Shown: positions 45,400 through 56,074 of the stretch, piece after piece
Layout: each line of letters starts with the position of its first letter
How positions within the stretch are numbered: the stretch's first letter is position 1
Source: Atherix ibis
Lineage: Eukaryota; Arthropoda; Insecta; Diptera; Athericidae
Direction: 5' to 3'
DNA length: 64,000 nt
Assembly: GCA_958298945.1 (NCBI GenBank)
Contig: OY282605.1
Location: forward strand, 28,498,811 to 28,562,810
Program-made: the position numbers and the translations under genes
Notes under the pieces: model-generated
Database searches by the model: none
What the model saw: only the letters and a program-made list of their open reading frames with translations
Told to the model about the DNA's origin: nothing

Positions 45400-46125
45400 A
45401 GAGTCTAGTCTGTAAGTCCAGATTGGTTTCAGTAGGGCATTGTCTAGAATTGAAGTAGTTCCATTTACTTCTATTTTGTTAAGTCTTATATGCGGGTTCC
45501 ATGTCAAGCATTTATCTAAGTTCAGTCCTAAGTAACAAACGTTAGTGTCTTAGGGCACTTTGTGAAATAATTCTGGGTAGTTGAAATTAAAGTATTTTGG
45601 AAGATAGTTAAGGATTTTTGCTGGATATATGGCAGGCCATATTATCAGCACATGCAGCATAGAATGTGTTAGAACTGATTGGAGTATCAGACGTTTAAAT
45701 GGTCTAGAGAACAGGTTCAAGTAGACTTCCCTGTGGAACACCAGTTAATATCGGAGAGATTATGGAGAGTTTGTTGGATTTGTTAACTTGGAATTGTCGG
45801 ATTGGAAAGGAATTATTTTAGGACTAGAAAATAGGTGGAAGTAAGCCCTTATGCCAAACTCTATCTAAAGTTTGACTTACATTAAGAAATACACAGGGAT
45901 GGTGCTCTTTTCTGTGTAAAGAGGATGCAATGAACTTGACGGCTCGATGACATTGCTGATTAGTGAAGTGTTTGGAGCGGAAACCAAATTATTGGTTGGT
46001 AATTAACTTTATGAATTTGAGTAAGGAATATAATCGGAGTGGGACCATTTTTTCAAAAATGTTCGAGAGGATTGGAAGGAGACTTAATAGTCTCTAAGAA
46101 GTGGAGCGGTTTATTGGTTTAGTGG
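45400..46125 (-). pseudogene. Jockey-type reverse transcriptase pseudogene
   Basis: Minus-strand motifs in order: SLLPILSNIFEKM (46.1 kb), FGFRSKHFTNQQCHRAV, VFLNVSQTLDRVWHKGLL (about 45.9 kb), LTGVPQGSLLEPVL (about 45.75 kb), CADNMA (family ADD), LNKCLTWNPHIR and LKPIWTYRL (about 45.42 kb). These are the successive blocks of a Jockey-clade polymerase. The catalytic ADD is changed to ADN and the first aspartate block to Asn (LNVS), and stops and frameshifts are frequent. The endonuclease and ORF1 were not found. Confidence 0.8.
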
Positions 46126-46199
46126 GTTTATGGATCAATTTATAATGGCAATTTTCCAGAGTATTTGGAAATATATTCTTCGGAAGATGGAATTATATA

Positions 46200-46759
46200 G
46201 TGTAGCAAGGAAGACTATTGCTCTTTTCGAAAGTTTTTGGAGTATATTTGAGGTGTAAAGCCACTGTCACTATTTGTTAAAAAACATCTCCTTCCACATC
46301 CATTAATGAGAGCATTATGCCAGCAAAATACAAGGTATTTTATGAAAAAGTCTATATTTAAAAGAACGCATATGCAAAAATAAAAAAAAAACGATTTTAA
46401 CGAATGATGGAAGCAGTTTTGCCGATTCTTAGACATGAAATCAAAGCAAACAATTTCTTAAAGGCGATCCATTGTATGCTTCATAAAAGAAAAATTATTA
46501 TAATATATTTTAAATATATATTATAGTAAAATTTTAATTTTATTATTGATATTTTCTTAACTATATTATTATGTAAATATTATTCAAAATACTATCATAA
46601 TAGTTTTTTCAGTATTTGATCATTTTTAGATAACTTTTTAATTACTTTTCGAACATTTCGGGTTGTGATTCTGTCATTATTTGATGGATAAAAATATTTT
46701 AAAGTATAAAAATGATTAATATAAATATAAACTTATAAACAAAATATAAATTGCATTAA
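46200..46759. other. AT-rich stretch, nothing recognised
   Basis: A/T-rich with no coding motif. Confidence 0.5.
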
Positions 46760-47050
46760 ATCACAGGATATAGAAGGCCAATTGACATAACCAAATCTCG
46801 AAATTACGCGTCCGGGGGACATTTTGTTTAAGGAATCCAAAATTTGTAATGTTTATTAAAATCATATATGTACTTTAAACTAAGTTATTTCAGTTTAAGT
46901 CTAATAAAAGTTAGTTTTTATGTAACCATAGCACTCAGAATTAACAGTTATAGTCTCTCGTTTTTTATTTTGAACGAAACACGGGCAAATAATAACTTTA
47001 GATCAAAATGCTTAGCAGAAGGTCACTTTCTGCAGATACAAAAGCTATTT
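46760..47050 (-). pseudogene. H-type transposase fragment
   Basis: Sequence from GAAGGCCAATTGACATAACC (minus strand VNWPS) onward is alignable with 42030-42330 of H copy 2, including the AAAATCATATATGTA and GAATTAACAG stretches. No terminal repeat is seen. Confidence 0.6.
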
Positions 47051-47568
47051 TATAGTTATTTGTAAATTTTTAAAAAATGATAATATAATTTTGTTTACTG
47101 ACATAACAATCGAGTGATTAAATAAACCTCCATAATATTTTCTGAAAGCTCAAGATATTGTTATTTAAACTTCTTACTTTAAAAAACGAAACTGAAGCCA
47201 ATTTGGACGTACGAAAGTTTACGTGCAATTCCAATCAACTCTTTCTTAATCAAATTATTAAAATGTTTAATTATAACAAAATATTTATAATCCTCTTATT
47301 AAAGAACTATTCTTAACTGTTCCCCTGAAATGTCAACCAACTGCGTCTCAATTGGCAATAGCCTCATGATCTTTTAATTCGTTCAAATAATCATGGCAGC
47401 CAGAAGATAATCTTTGGCGGATGTTTGCAACTTGTTCTAAATAACCGCTCCTTACAATTTATTTAGTTGAAAAAAATCTATAAAAATTGTACAAAAAAAA
47501 AATATGTTCATGAAAGTTTAACAAAATTATTTTGAAAGAAGAAGTTTTCAAGAAAAAATTAAGACATA

Positions 47569-48887
47569 CCAGAGATATAAGCTTAAATCCGCTGTTTGGT
47601 CATAGATGGCGTGAGTGAGCGCATTAAGCTACCATGGGCACGCCATACTTTTTTTTATGAGTTTGAAATCTATCAACATTAATAAGTGCACATTTTCAGC
47701 AATTTCGTACAAAAACATACATTTTTCCTTTGGTAATCATGTCTAGTTTTAAGTCAGAAAAAGACCATATGCGTCAATTTGAAGCCAATTTGGACGTACA
47801 AACTTTTATTTTATTTGAAAACCTCTGCTTTTCTGCTTCAATTTGAAGAAATCGGCTGCCGAATTGAATCGAATGCTTTTAGAAGCCTATGGTGACAGTG
47901 CTTAATCGGAAACAACGTGCCGAGATTGGTTTCGTCTGTTCAAAGACGACAATTTTGACTTGTGGGACAAGAAGCGTGAAAATCAGCCTAGAAAGGTTGA
48001 GAACCATCAATTGCAGGCTCTTTTGGACGAAGACGGTACGCAATCGCAAAAAATGGTCGCGGAGCAATTGGGTGTTACTCAACCAGCCATTTCCATGCGT
48101 CTGAGTGCCATGGAGAAGACTGAAAAGATCGGAAAATGCGTTCCGCATGAATTGAACGAAAGGCAGATGGAGCGACGCTAAAACACATGCGAAATATTGC
48201 TCGCCAGATAAAAAAAAAAGTCGTTGCTGCATCGGATTGTAACAGGCGATGAAAAGTGGATATATTTTGAGAATCCTAAACGCAAGAAATTGTGGGTTGA
48301 TCCCGGCCAACCACCAACATCTTCTCTAAGACCAAATTGCTTCGGATGCTGTGCATTTGGTGGGATCAGCAGGGGATCGTCTACTATGAGATGTTGAAAC
48401 CTGATAAAACTGTCAATGCCCACCGCTACCACCAACAATTGATCAAATTGCACCGTGCTCTGCGTGTAAAAAGGACGGATTATCAACAAAGACATGAGAA
48501 GTTGATTTTTCTCCACGACAACGCAGCATCGCACACGTTAAAAATGGTCCGAAACTACTTGGAGACACTCATCTGGGAGGTGGTACCCCACTCCGCTTAT
48601 TCACCAGACCAAGCCACTTCCGACTACCATCTGTTTTCCTCGATGGGCCACGCGCTCGCTGAGCAGCACTTCGATTCTTACGAATACGTCCAAAAATGGC
48701 TTGATGAGTGGTTTGCCTCGAAAGAAAAGGAATTTTTTTGGCGTGGTATCCATAAATTACCCGAGAGATGGGAAAAATGTGTAGCTAGCGAGGCCAAGTA
48801 CTTACAATAAATTTGTTTTTGATTTCTATGAAAAAAACAAGTGTTTTTTTTGACTAAAAAACAGCGGATTTAAGCTTATACAACTGG
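47569..48887 (+). mobile_element. Mariner C2 (Mos1-like), nearly full length
   Basis: This 1319-bp element has ends CCAGAGATATAAGCTTAAAT and (reversed) CCAGTTGTATAAGCTTAAAT and TA on both sides. It is the longest copy of family C. A segment of about 46 bases near 47776-47821 is extra compared with C1 and C3 and contains GAAGCCAATTTGGACGTAC, which also occurs at 47204, just outside the element. Confidence 0.95.
47739..48810 (+). pseudogene. Mariner C2 transposase pseudogene
   Basis: The original start is ATG at 47739 (MSSFKSEKDHMR). An insertion shifts the frame at once. Then WDKKRENQPRKVENHQLQAL, AEQLGVTQPAISMRL and HELNERQMERR (helix-turn-helix and linker) precede a stop where Lys is expected (48180). 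IVTGDEKWIYFENPK holds the first aspartate (48248-48250), FLHDNAASH the second (48517) and SAYSPDQATSDYHLF the third (48622), 34 residues apart, all three kept. The end KLPERWEKCVASEAKYLQ with a stop at 48810 is the family C-terminus. It is dead through frameshifts and the stop, but has an intact set of active-site residues. Confidence 0.92.
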
Positions 48888-50645
48888 TACTTAGACCCAA
48901 AAAACTATTAGGTTGAAATGGGGTGTTTTCCATATTTAACCCATTTTTAGAAGCGACTTTATCTCCGTATGGACCTTTACTACAGTAGGTAATTTTTTTT
49001 TAAAGATTTTTCTATTAATTTCACATACAAAAATAAGAATTTTAAGCTCTGAAAAAAAATCACCTAAAACTTTAAGTTGGCAATTATTATACAAAAATTC
49101 ATAAAAATATTACCTAACACCAAACCTCTAAATAAATTAATTAAACGCAATATACATATTTCTGAGCTTTATGAATGGTACAATATAACAAATACGTATA
49201 ATTTCCTATTTCATAAAAATTACGTAATCGTCATCTAACAATATTCTATCCAAAAAAAACTGCTCCATTTTATGATGAATTGTGATTGATAATATTATTA
49301 AAACCGAAAATAATAATGTATTATCCTACTAAGTATTACATTATTAATTTAGATACAAATATGTGCTACCATATAAAATATGCATGAGCTTGTATACGCT
49401 CATATTTAAGTATGCATGCTGCCATATACGATTATAAGGGCAGATATTCATATAATAAATTTTGATAATAGCTAGGGTTGACCTATGAAAACCATAAAAT
49501 TACAAAATCGATAAGACCAGATAGAAGACTATCTAAAAATAGAAATTGACTAAATTTCATTTTAATGTTCTATCAAATATTTTCATTATCAACAAAAAGG
49601 GTATGTTGATACTGGTTTATGCGAAACTAAAAAGGTTAGATGAGATAAATAAATAATTTTGATAATATTTAGCTTTTTATTGGTAATAAATACTAAATAA
49701 AAACTTATGTGAATAGTGAAATTATAGGTTTTCCGGATATACCATAAATAATAGTTGAACGTTTTTTTTTTGATTAAAAATATAATAAAAGTGGTAATAG
49801 TATTCAGTTCATTCCTATTTAAAGTATGCTTCTTTTTGAGATTGATTTCTATTTTTATAACCATTTTATTTTATTTTTATATATTAATATTATATTTACG
49901 TTCCAAAGTAGCACTTAGCTGCTGGGTTAAACTTCTGAGGATATTGTCTATAAGTGATAGAATTTTACAAAAAAAAAAAGGCAAATTACTACTATTAATG
50001 AAAGTCGATTTTTTCAGGGTGGTTCGAAAAGTTCCTGTCCTTAGCTATAATTGGCGCTGCTATCGATATAAATTTATTTTTGTTAAGTAGTCATATCTAC
50101 CACATTATTTATATATCAATTATCAAATTGTTAACGTAATTAAATTATACTCAATAAGCATTCGTATTCAATTAAATATCAATGGAAATTTATAAAATTT
50201 TCATAAGACTTTTCCAACAGTCTGCTCTCTTATTGTTAAAATTTAAATATGGTTATTAAAGAATGATATATTAATTTATTTGGAAATTACTTAGCAAATT
50301 TAATTACCCTGTTCTGAGTAGGAAGGAAAAATGCCGAAGAATATCAGGTTAAATATTTTTTTATGGTTGTAGCTATTTTGGACATATTACAATCACCCTA
50401 AACTGTCAGGTCAGCAACTGTTTCAGAAATCTTGGAAAAATTAATGAATCAGGTGCCATTGCTCAAGGCGATTAATATAGACTTCAGTAAAATTATCCAG
50501 CTGGGACTAATAGCGCATGACCAATTAAAAAAATTTCCAGGCGTTAACACCTCTAAGTCATCTCCCTCATTTGATATTGGGCATAAAGGTCTGGAGTTTA
50601 GACATGCTTTCTTTAAATCTTAAACTCTTTTTATTCACTATTCTT
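48888..50645. other. No gene recognised
   Basis: AT-rich DNA with chance frames on both strands (for example 49589-49864 and 49755-50090, rich in F, I, K and L). Nothing was supported. Confidence 0.5.
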
Positions 50646-51290
50646 CTAAGATGATGGTTGATAGGTTTTACTCCACTTAAATATGATGCTCCCAGAGAAC
50701 TGGATGATATCGTTACGTTGCAGCTGCTGGATGTTTTGTAGGAAGGAAGAAGGGCGAAGTCGTTGTTGCATGGTTATCTTAATATAAACACGTTGATTAA
50801 GATGGCCGTTGGTGAAGGATCCTATTTCTAAGCCTTTCAACTCTCTATTCAGCAGCTTCATTGTTAATTGACAGACTGATTTCAGAAGAGCACTCACTCG
50901 TTCCCCATTTTTATCAACTATAAATGCTGAAGGTCTTCCTAAGCCACATTCGTCTTTCACTGCTTTTCAACCCTCAAAAAAAAGCTTAATACTACCCAAA
51001 AACTTGTGCTATTAACAAGGATAGTTTTGCATAAGCTCATGTCAATTTTTATGAGTTAAACTTTCGGATTCATCAAACTTTATACAATATTTTATGGCAC
51101 ATGGTTGCGTTAAAATTTCGCAGTTCTATTTTCCGCAACGAGCTACAAGAATACAAATCCCTGATGACTTTCTGTCGAGTCGTACAGTTACCGGAGGAGG
51201 TTGAAACTTGTACTGCGCATCTAGTAGTCAACAACGTACAAGCAAACGATTTTTGTGATTATGGCTACCTCAATTATTGTTGACGAAGCT
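50646..51290 (-). pseudogene. Mariner D transposase, N-terminal half
   Basis: Minus-strand blocks: AIKYCIKFDESES (first helix-turn-helix, about 51.1 kb), then FFEG...KAVKDECGLGRPSAF and VDKNGERVSALLKS..QLT (family pattern: EGRESVEDDERSGRPST and ERVRALL...RLT), then QNIQQLQRNDIIQF. A degraded GSIIFKWSKTYQPSS lies where GDESWIF..DPETKRQSS would be, so the first catalytic aspartate is lost. The remainder of the core is not recognisable beyond 50646. Related short pieces lie at 8880-9010 and in each 3314-bp unit. Confidence 0.55.
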
Positions 51291-51407
51291 CATTCGGTGA
51301 AAATATATTTTGACCGTTTTTTTGTCGAATAAATGTAGCTTTATATCCGTGCGAACCTACTCAATAATGGCTTTTAAAGTATAAATTGCAGCTAATCTAT
51401 CAACATA

Positions 51408-52663
51408 CGAGGTATGTTCAAAAAGTACCGCGAATTTTGAATTTCCGCAGGTTACGTATATTCGATTTCCGATTCTTTGTGACTTGACAAGTTCGGCCAT
51501 TTTGAATGTTCAGTTAATTTTTGACAGCTGCTTTGCTTGCACGTGTTTTGGCTCGTCTTCGATTTTTGCTCATTCCAAAAAATGGATCAAAGAATCTGTA
51601 TCAAATTTTTGTGTGAAAAACAAAATTAGTTGCGCGGACGCATTTCGAATGTTTACTGTGGCATATGGTGAAGCTACCTTAGACCGAAGCAACGTTTATC
51701 GGTAGTACACAATGTTCTCAGAGGGCCGAGGAGATGTGAACGACGAAAAAAGTGCCAGACGCCCGAGCACGTCAACAACAGACGAAAACATTGATGAAGT
51801 GAAGAAAATAGTATTGGCCAATCGTCGAATCACCGTTAGAGAAGTTGCTGAGAACTTAAACATATTAATTGGCTCGTGCCATTCGAGTTTTACCAATGGT
51901 TTGAGCGTGAGACGGGTCGCCGCGAAATTCGTACCAAAATTGCTCAAATTCGACCAAAAACAGCATCGCATTAACATTGCTAAGGAGCTGTTGGACTCTG
52001 TCCGCGATAACCAAAATTTGCTCCAGAGGGTCATAACTGGTGACGAATCATGGGCTTATGATTATGACGTAGAAACCCACTGGAAGCTACTGCACGAGCC
52101 AAGACCGAAAAAAGCGCGCTAAGTTCGGTCGAATGTGAAGGTTTTGCTTACAGTTTTCTTCGAATGCAGGGGCAAGGTGCATCATAAGTTCTTACCACAG
52201 GGTAGAACGGTCTATTGATTAAGAATATTACCTGCAAGTTATGCCAGAAACGCCCGGATTTGCGAAAGAACAAAAATTGGCTTTGGCCCATGATAACGCC
52301 CCTGCTCATGCATCGTTGCTTGTGAGCGAATTTTTGGCCAAAAAGAACACACTAATAATACCGCAGCCACCGTATTCCCCAGATCTGGCCCCCGGTAACT
52401 TTTTCTTATTACCTAAACTGAAGAGCCCCATGAAAGGATGACGCTACGCTACGATTGAGGAGATAAAGACGGCATCCAAGGAGGAGCTGAACAAGATCAC
52501 AAAAAATGATTTTTTGAAGTGGTTTGAGGATTAGAAAAACGTTGGAACAAGTGTATAATATTTGGTGGGGATTACTTTGAAGGGGACAAAATAGATATTC
52601 ATGAATAAATAAATAATTTTTGAAAAAAACACAAAATTCGCGATACTTTTTGAACAGACCTCG
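51408..52663 (+). mobile_element. Mariner A5, nearly full length
   Basis: This 1256-bp element has ends CGAGGTATGTTCAAAAAGTA and (reversed) CGAGGTCTGTTCAAAAAGTA and TA on both sides (51406-51407 and 52664-52665). It is the longest simple copy of family A. An H-type transposase fragment starts immediately to its right. Confidence 0.96.
51582..52608 (+). pseudogene. Mariner A5 transposase pseudogene
   Basis: The start is ATG at 51582 (MDQRICIKF). One extra T soon after breaks the frame. It continues as CVKNKISCADAFRMFTVAYG, RRPSTSTTDENIDEVKKIV, RRVAAKFVPKLLKFDQKQH, VITGDESWAYDYDV (first aspartate, 52042-52044), a short deletion to HWKLLHEPRPKKAR, then FLPQGRTV. The next piece carries TATTGATTA in place of native bases and lacks about 23 bases after CAAGTTATG. 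AHDNAPAHASLL keeps the second aspartate (52292). SPDLAPGNFFLLPK has Asn at the third (52397-52399). The C-terminus ends DIHE-stop. Confidence 0.92.
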
Positions 52664-52665
52664 TA

Positions 52666-52860
52666 CATCCACGGTTTCACATATCGCCACGAGGTGTTAA
52701 ATCGCGTACCATTTTGAAGCACAATTTTCAGATCCATTGGGGAAATCTCCTTGTTACCAAATGTTGTCATCAATAAATCGATGGTTTCGTAAGATGTATG
52801 GGCAGTAAAACCAAAATCTGCAAATTACCACCCGAGTCAGTACATTTTGGATTTGTCTCG
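52666..52860 (-). pseudogene. H-type transposase fragment beside A5
   Basis: The minus strand reads TAHTSYETIDLLMTTFGNKE, matching CHTA..TIDLLRQ.FG, the second catalytic block of this type, followed by a degraded segment ending WRYVKPW (family LWGYVKS). A5 sits at its 3' edge with TA, so A5 may have inserted into this older element. Confidence 0.6.
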
Positions 52861-52869
52861 CTCCAAAAG

Positions 52870-53255
52870 TAAGTTAACAAAACCATTGAGCCAAAAATAT
52901 ACGTCACCCGAATTTGCAAAAAAAAACTGCTTCAACACATTTTGCGAAATGGCTTATTTTCCAAGTAAATTATGATAATTTGGACACGTTGGACGAACGT
53001 GAATCTATAAATGATAAAATGGCAAACTATTAGCTGGCTTGACAGCTTACCCTATCACTAGTGATAATATACCAAAAAAAAAAAAAAAACACGCAATATT
53101 ATTCTTCGCAAAATTATGTTGGATCTAACAAAACGTTAAAAAAAATTGTCTTAGTTTAAAATAAACCTTAAATATAAAATTCTAAACGAATAAATAGTTA
53201 AATTATTTTAAACGATATTGAAGCGTTTATTTAATTTGATGGGGAAAAAAATTTA
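52870..53255. other. AT-rich stretch, nothing recognised
   Basis: A/T-rich, including a run of 17 A at about 53074-53090. No coding signal. Confidence 0.5.
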
Positions 53256-53259
53256 TTCT

Positions 53260-53600
53260 TGACACGGGAATGGTGGAGAGGGTGTAAATATAAAAATTAC
53301 TCGGCAATGGGAACGCACGTTCTATTCCAAATAAACACAAACAGCGCAGAAAAGCAGCGCAAAAACCAAGCAGCGCGCATAAGCGAATGGAAAAACAAGC
53401 GTGCGCTGCTTATCTTATGCAGCGACCGCATGCGTTACTCGTTCGCGCTGCTCAAGTAAGAAATACGCGCACAGAAAATATCGGACCGAAAATCACGCAC
53501 GGAAGAAAACCGCAGAAGAATTCGAATTGCACGTTCGCGTTAGATTTATCGCTGGTAGTTACTTTCGCACTCGAATTTCGAATTTTGTTTAGTTCATCAG
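53260..53600. promoter_or_regulatory. CpG-rich island, candidate host promoter or first exon
   Basis: By my count there are about 30 CG dinucleotides between 53281 and 53580, against a handful per 300 bases in the surrounding DNA. GC content is near half instead of about a quarter. The island has repeated CAGCGC and GCGCTGC words and no transposon motif. A good splice-donor-like sequence, CTCAA-GTAAGAAAT, lies at about 53456. This would fit a promoter and first exon of a host gene reading to the right. No TATA box was seen and the open frames (53259-53632) are short and unrecognised. Confidence 0.4.
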
Positions 53601-53639
53601 CCAAACTGCTTCCAAATAATCGATTATTTTAATTATTTT

Positions 53640-54928
53640 GAAGCACTTTAGTAGACTCAATAATTGAAATTAAAAAACAAAAATAGGAAATTGAAGTCAC
53701 AAAAACTACTTTGAAACTTAATATTCGCCATGCGTCTTTATATGCAACAGATTTTCAAAACAATTATTCGTAAATTAAGATTTGTACATTAAACTTGATT
53801 ATTTCTTTATTTTTTACAAACTTCGAAACTTTTACTTGGAAAAGAACTAATTAAAATGTTTATTCTTTTACAAAAATATCCCGACATGAATTTCAATAAT
53901 TAAATTATTTGCTATTCATTTCAATACTGTTCACGTTCGGTTTTTCTTTGCTTTTTTGTGTTAAACATAAGAAATCTGAGATATATTTATAAATTTGAAA
54001 AGACTAAATTAAATAGTCGTCAAGGTAACATTGAAAAAAAAAACTTTACTCCTCTTAGTGTAACATAAATTTAGACATACCTTCATCGTGTACAATATTA
54101 TCACCCACGACAAATACAGAATTATTCATTGTTGATAAACAAATATTCTCTTCGGTACAGTTTATCCGAAAATTGTCAACTTTTCCTTTTTTTTTCATCA
54201 AATTCCAAAACAATTACTAATTGGATTTTATTCAAATAAATTATATGGATTGCCCTAATCGGTATAATTCATGTTGAAAATATTGTATATTTTCTTTCTG
54301 TTTATATAAATTTTCACTTTATTTAGTCTTCAATAAACTTTTCTTATTTTTCTATCTAAAAGTTTTCAAATAAAAATGATATAATTACAATAACTTATTT
54401 ATGTAAGTACTAAAATTATACTTATAAGAATTAATGTAATACTTTTGTTTTATTTTTGCGATTTTATTTTTCTTTGGCTAATTGATTTTATACGAATACT
54501 ATTTATAATTTAATTTTTTATATTTGTAATTGAAAAGTTTATAAATAAACTTTCTTTTTAAGCTTTTTTTCTTTTCTTTTTTTTTGTATAAATATTTAAG
54601 TGAAAGTTAGATGATTTTTTAAATAATAGAAATTTCATTCTATTCTAATGGCATAAGAATAGTGCACATTTAGAAGGTATACAAAGACAACGAACACTTG
54701 GACAAAATATGAAAAGAACTTATTTCTCAGCTCTAAATGAGTTTGCTATCGAAACATTTCATTTCTGCTAAAGTAAACAAATTTATTAAAATATTTTACA
54801 TATAAAATATTTTACGAAAAACCTTCCAAATAATTAATCCTTCATGTCATCTGCCAATGCACAATTTTTAAATTTTCCATTTTTAAAATGCTTCCAAAGT
54901 ACCATAACCCGTATTGTTACCCTCTTCA
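53640..54928. other. AT-rich stretch, nothing recognised
   Basis: A/T-rich with no gene recognised. It could be intron if the 53.3-kb island is a first exon. Confidence 0.4.
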
Positions 54929-55360
54929 TATCACTCAATCAGCTTAATCAAAATCTTAACTAAAGTTTTTAAGAAACCAAAACCCTTCAACATAATTCCA
55001 GATCATCAGTTCGCCTTTATGATAGAATATTCCACCATTCAGTAAATCCATCGCCTACGTAGATTATATTGGTAACTCCTTAAAGAGGAAAGTTTACTGA
55101 TCACGTGTGCTTTAAGGTATTTTGCATGCATTCGAGCATGCCTGACAGTCTGGCTTACTCTGAATAATGAAGCAATTTCTTTTCTCCTTTTACTTATCCA
55201 TAATATAGTTATATATCTTATAACGGAACTTTTAAGTCACTGTGAAACTTGAGTACTGTCTAATATCATCTATAAACTTTGGTCTTCTTCAGGGAAGTCT
55301 CATTGGTCCTATTCTATACAATATCTACAGTTTCGATATTCCTACATGCGCTAATACCCT
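54929..55360 (+). pseudogene. Jockey-type reverse transcriptase fragment
   Basis: It reads YHSISLIKILTKVFKK, then IIPDHQFAFMIEYSTIQ (family IIPDHQFGFR..HSTIQQIHR), a degraded VF...S..D motif near 55110-55150, and FGLLQGSLIGPILYNIY with SFDIPT (family PQGSVLGPILYNIYTSDIPT). The order and spacing fit a Jockey polymerase up to the PQGS block. The ADD motif is not reached because the sequence passes into the 165-bp repeat array. Confidence 0.75.
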
Positions 55361-56030
55361 CTGGGGTCTAGAACTCAGTCAAAAATTGGATCAAATTGTT
55401 GCATTTACCCCAAAGGTAGAAGGAGGTAAAACTGACTTTTTAAAAAATACTTGAAGTGAACAGCTTTTCTGACTCTTGAACTCACCTGTAAAGGTCACAA
55501 TTGATAGTAATTTCTTACAAAAACTGTGGGGTCTAGAACACAATCGGAAGATGGATCAAATTGTTGAATTTTTTCCAAAGGTAGAAGGAGATAAAACTGA
55601 GTTTTTAAAAAATACTTGAAGTGAACAGCTTTTCTGACTCTTGAACTCACCTGTAAAGCTCACAATTAATAGTAAGTTTATACAAGAACTCTGGGGTCTA
55701 GAACACAATCAGAAATTGGATCTAATTGTTGAATTTTTCCAAAAAGTAGAATGAGATAAAACTGATTTTATAAAATATAGTCAAAGCTTTCCAGACTGTT
55801 GGACTCACCTGTAAAGCTCACAATTAATAGCCATTTCTTACAAGAACTCTAGGGTCTAGAACTTGGATAAAATTACTGAATTTTTCCCAAAGGTAAAAGG
55901 AAATAAAACTGACTTTATAAAAAATACTCGAAGTGAACAGCTTTTCACACTATTGGACTCACCTTTAAAGCTCACAATTAATAATTTCTTACAAGAACTC
56001 AATGGTCTAGAGCGCAGTTGGAAATTTTTC
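55361..56030. repeat. Decaying tandem array, period about 165 bp
   Basis: The word GGTCTAGA recurs with GTCTA starting at 55366, 55531, 55696, 55854 and 56005, giving spacings of 165, 165, 158 and 151. Each unit includes AAAATTGGATC, AAAGGTAGAAGGAG, TAAAACTGA, GAACAGCTTTTC and CTCACCTGTAAAGCTCACAA. Units become more divergent and shorter to the right. The first unit continues the frame of the reverse transcriptase fragment. Confidence 0.9.
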
Positions 56031-56074
56031 GTAAAATTTTGAATTGTTCTTATTATGTTGGTATCACTGCTATA

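Noticed and set aside
55361..56030. 165-bp array as a CRISPR-like array
   Set aside because: Whole units repeat with no unique spacers, and the genome is eukaryotic.
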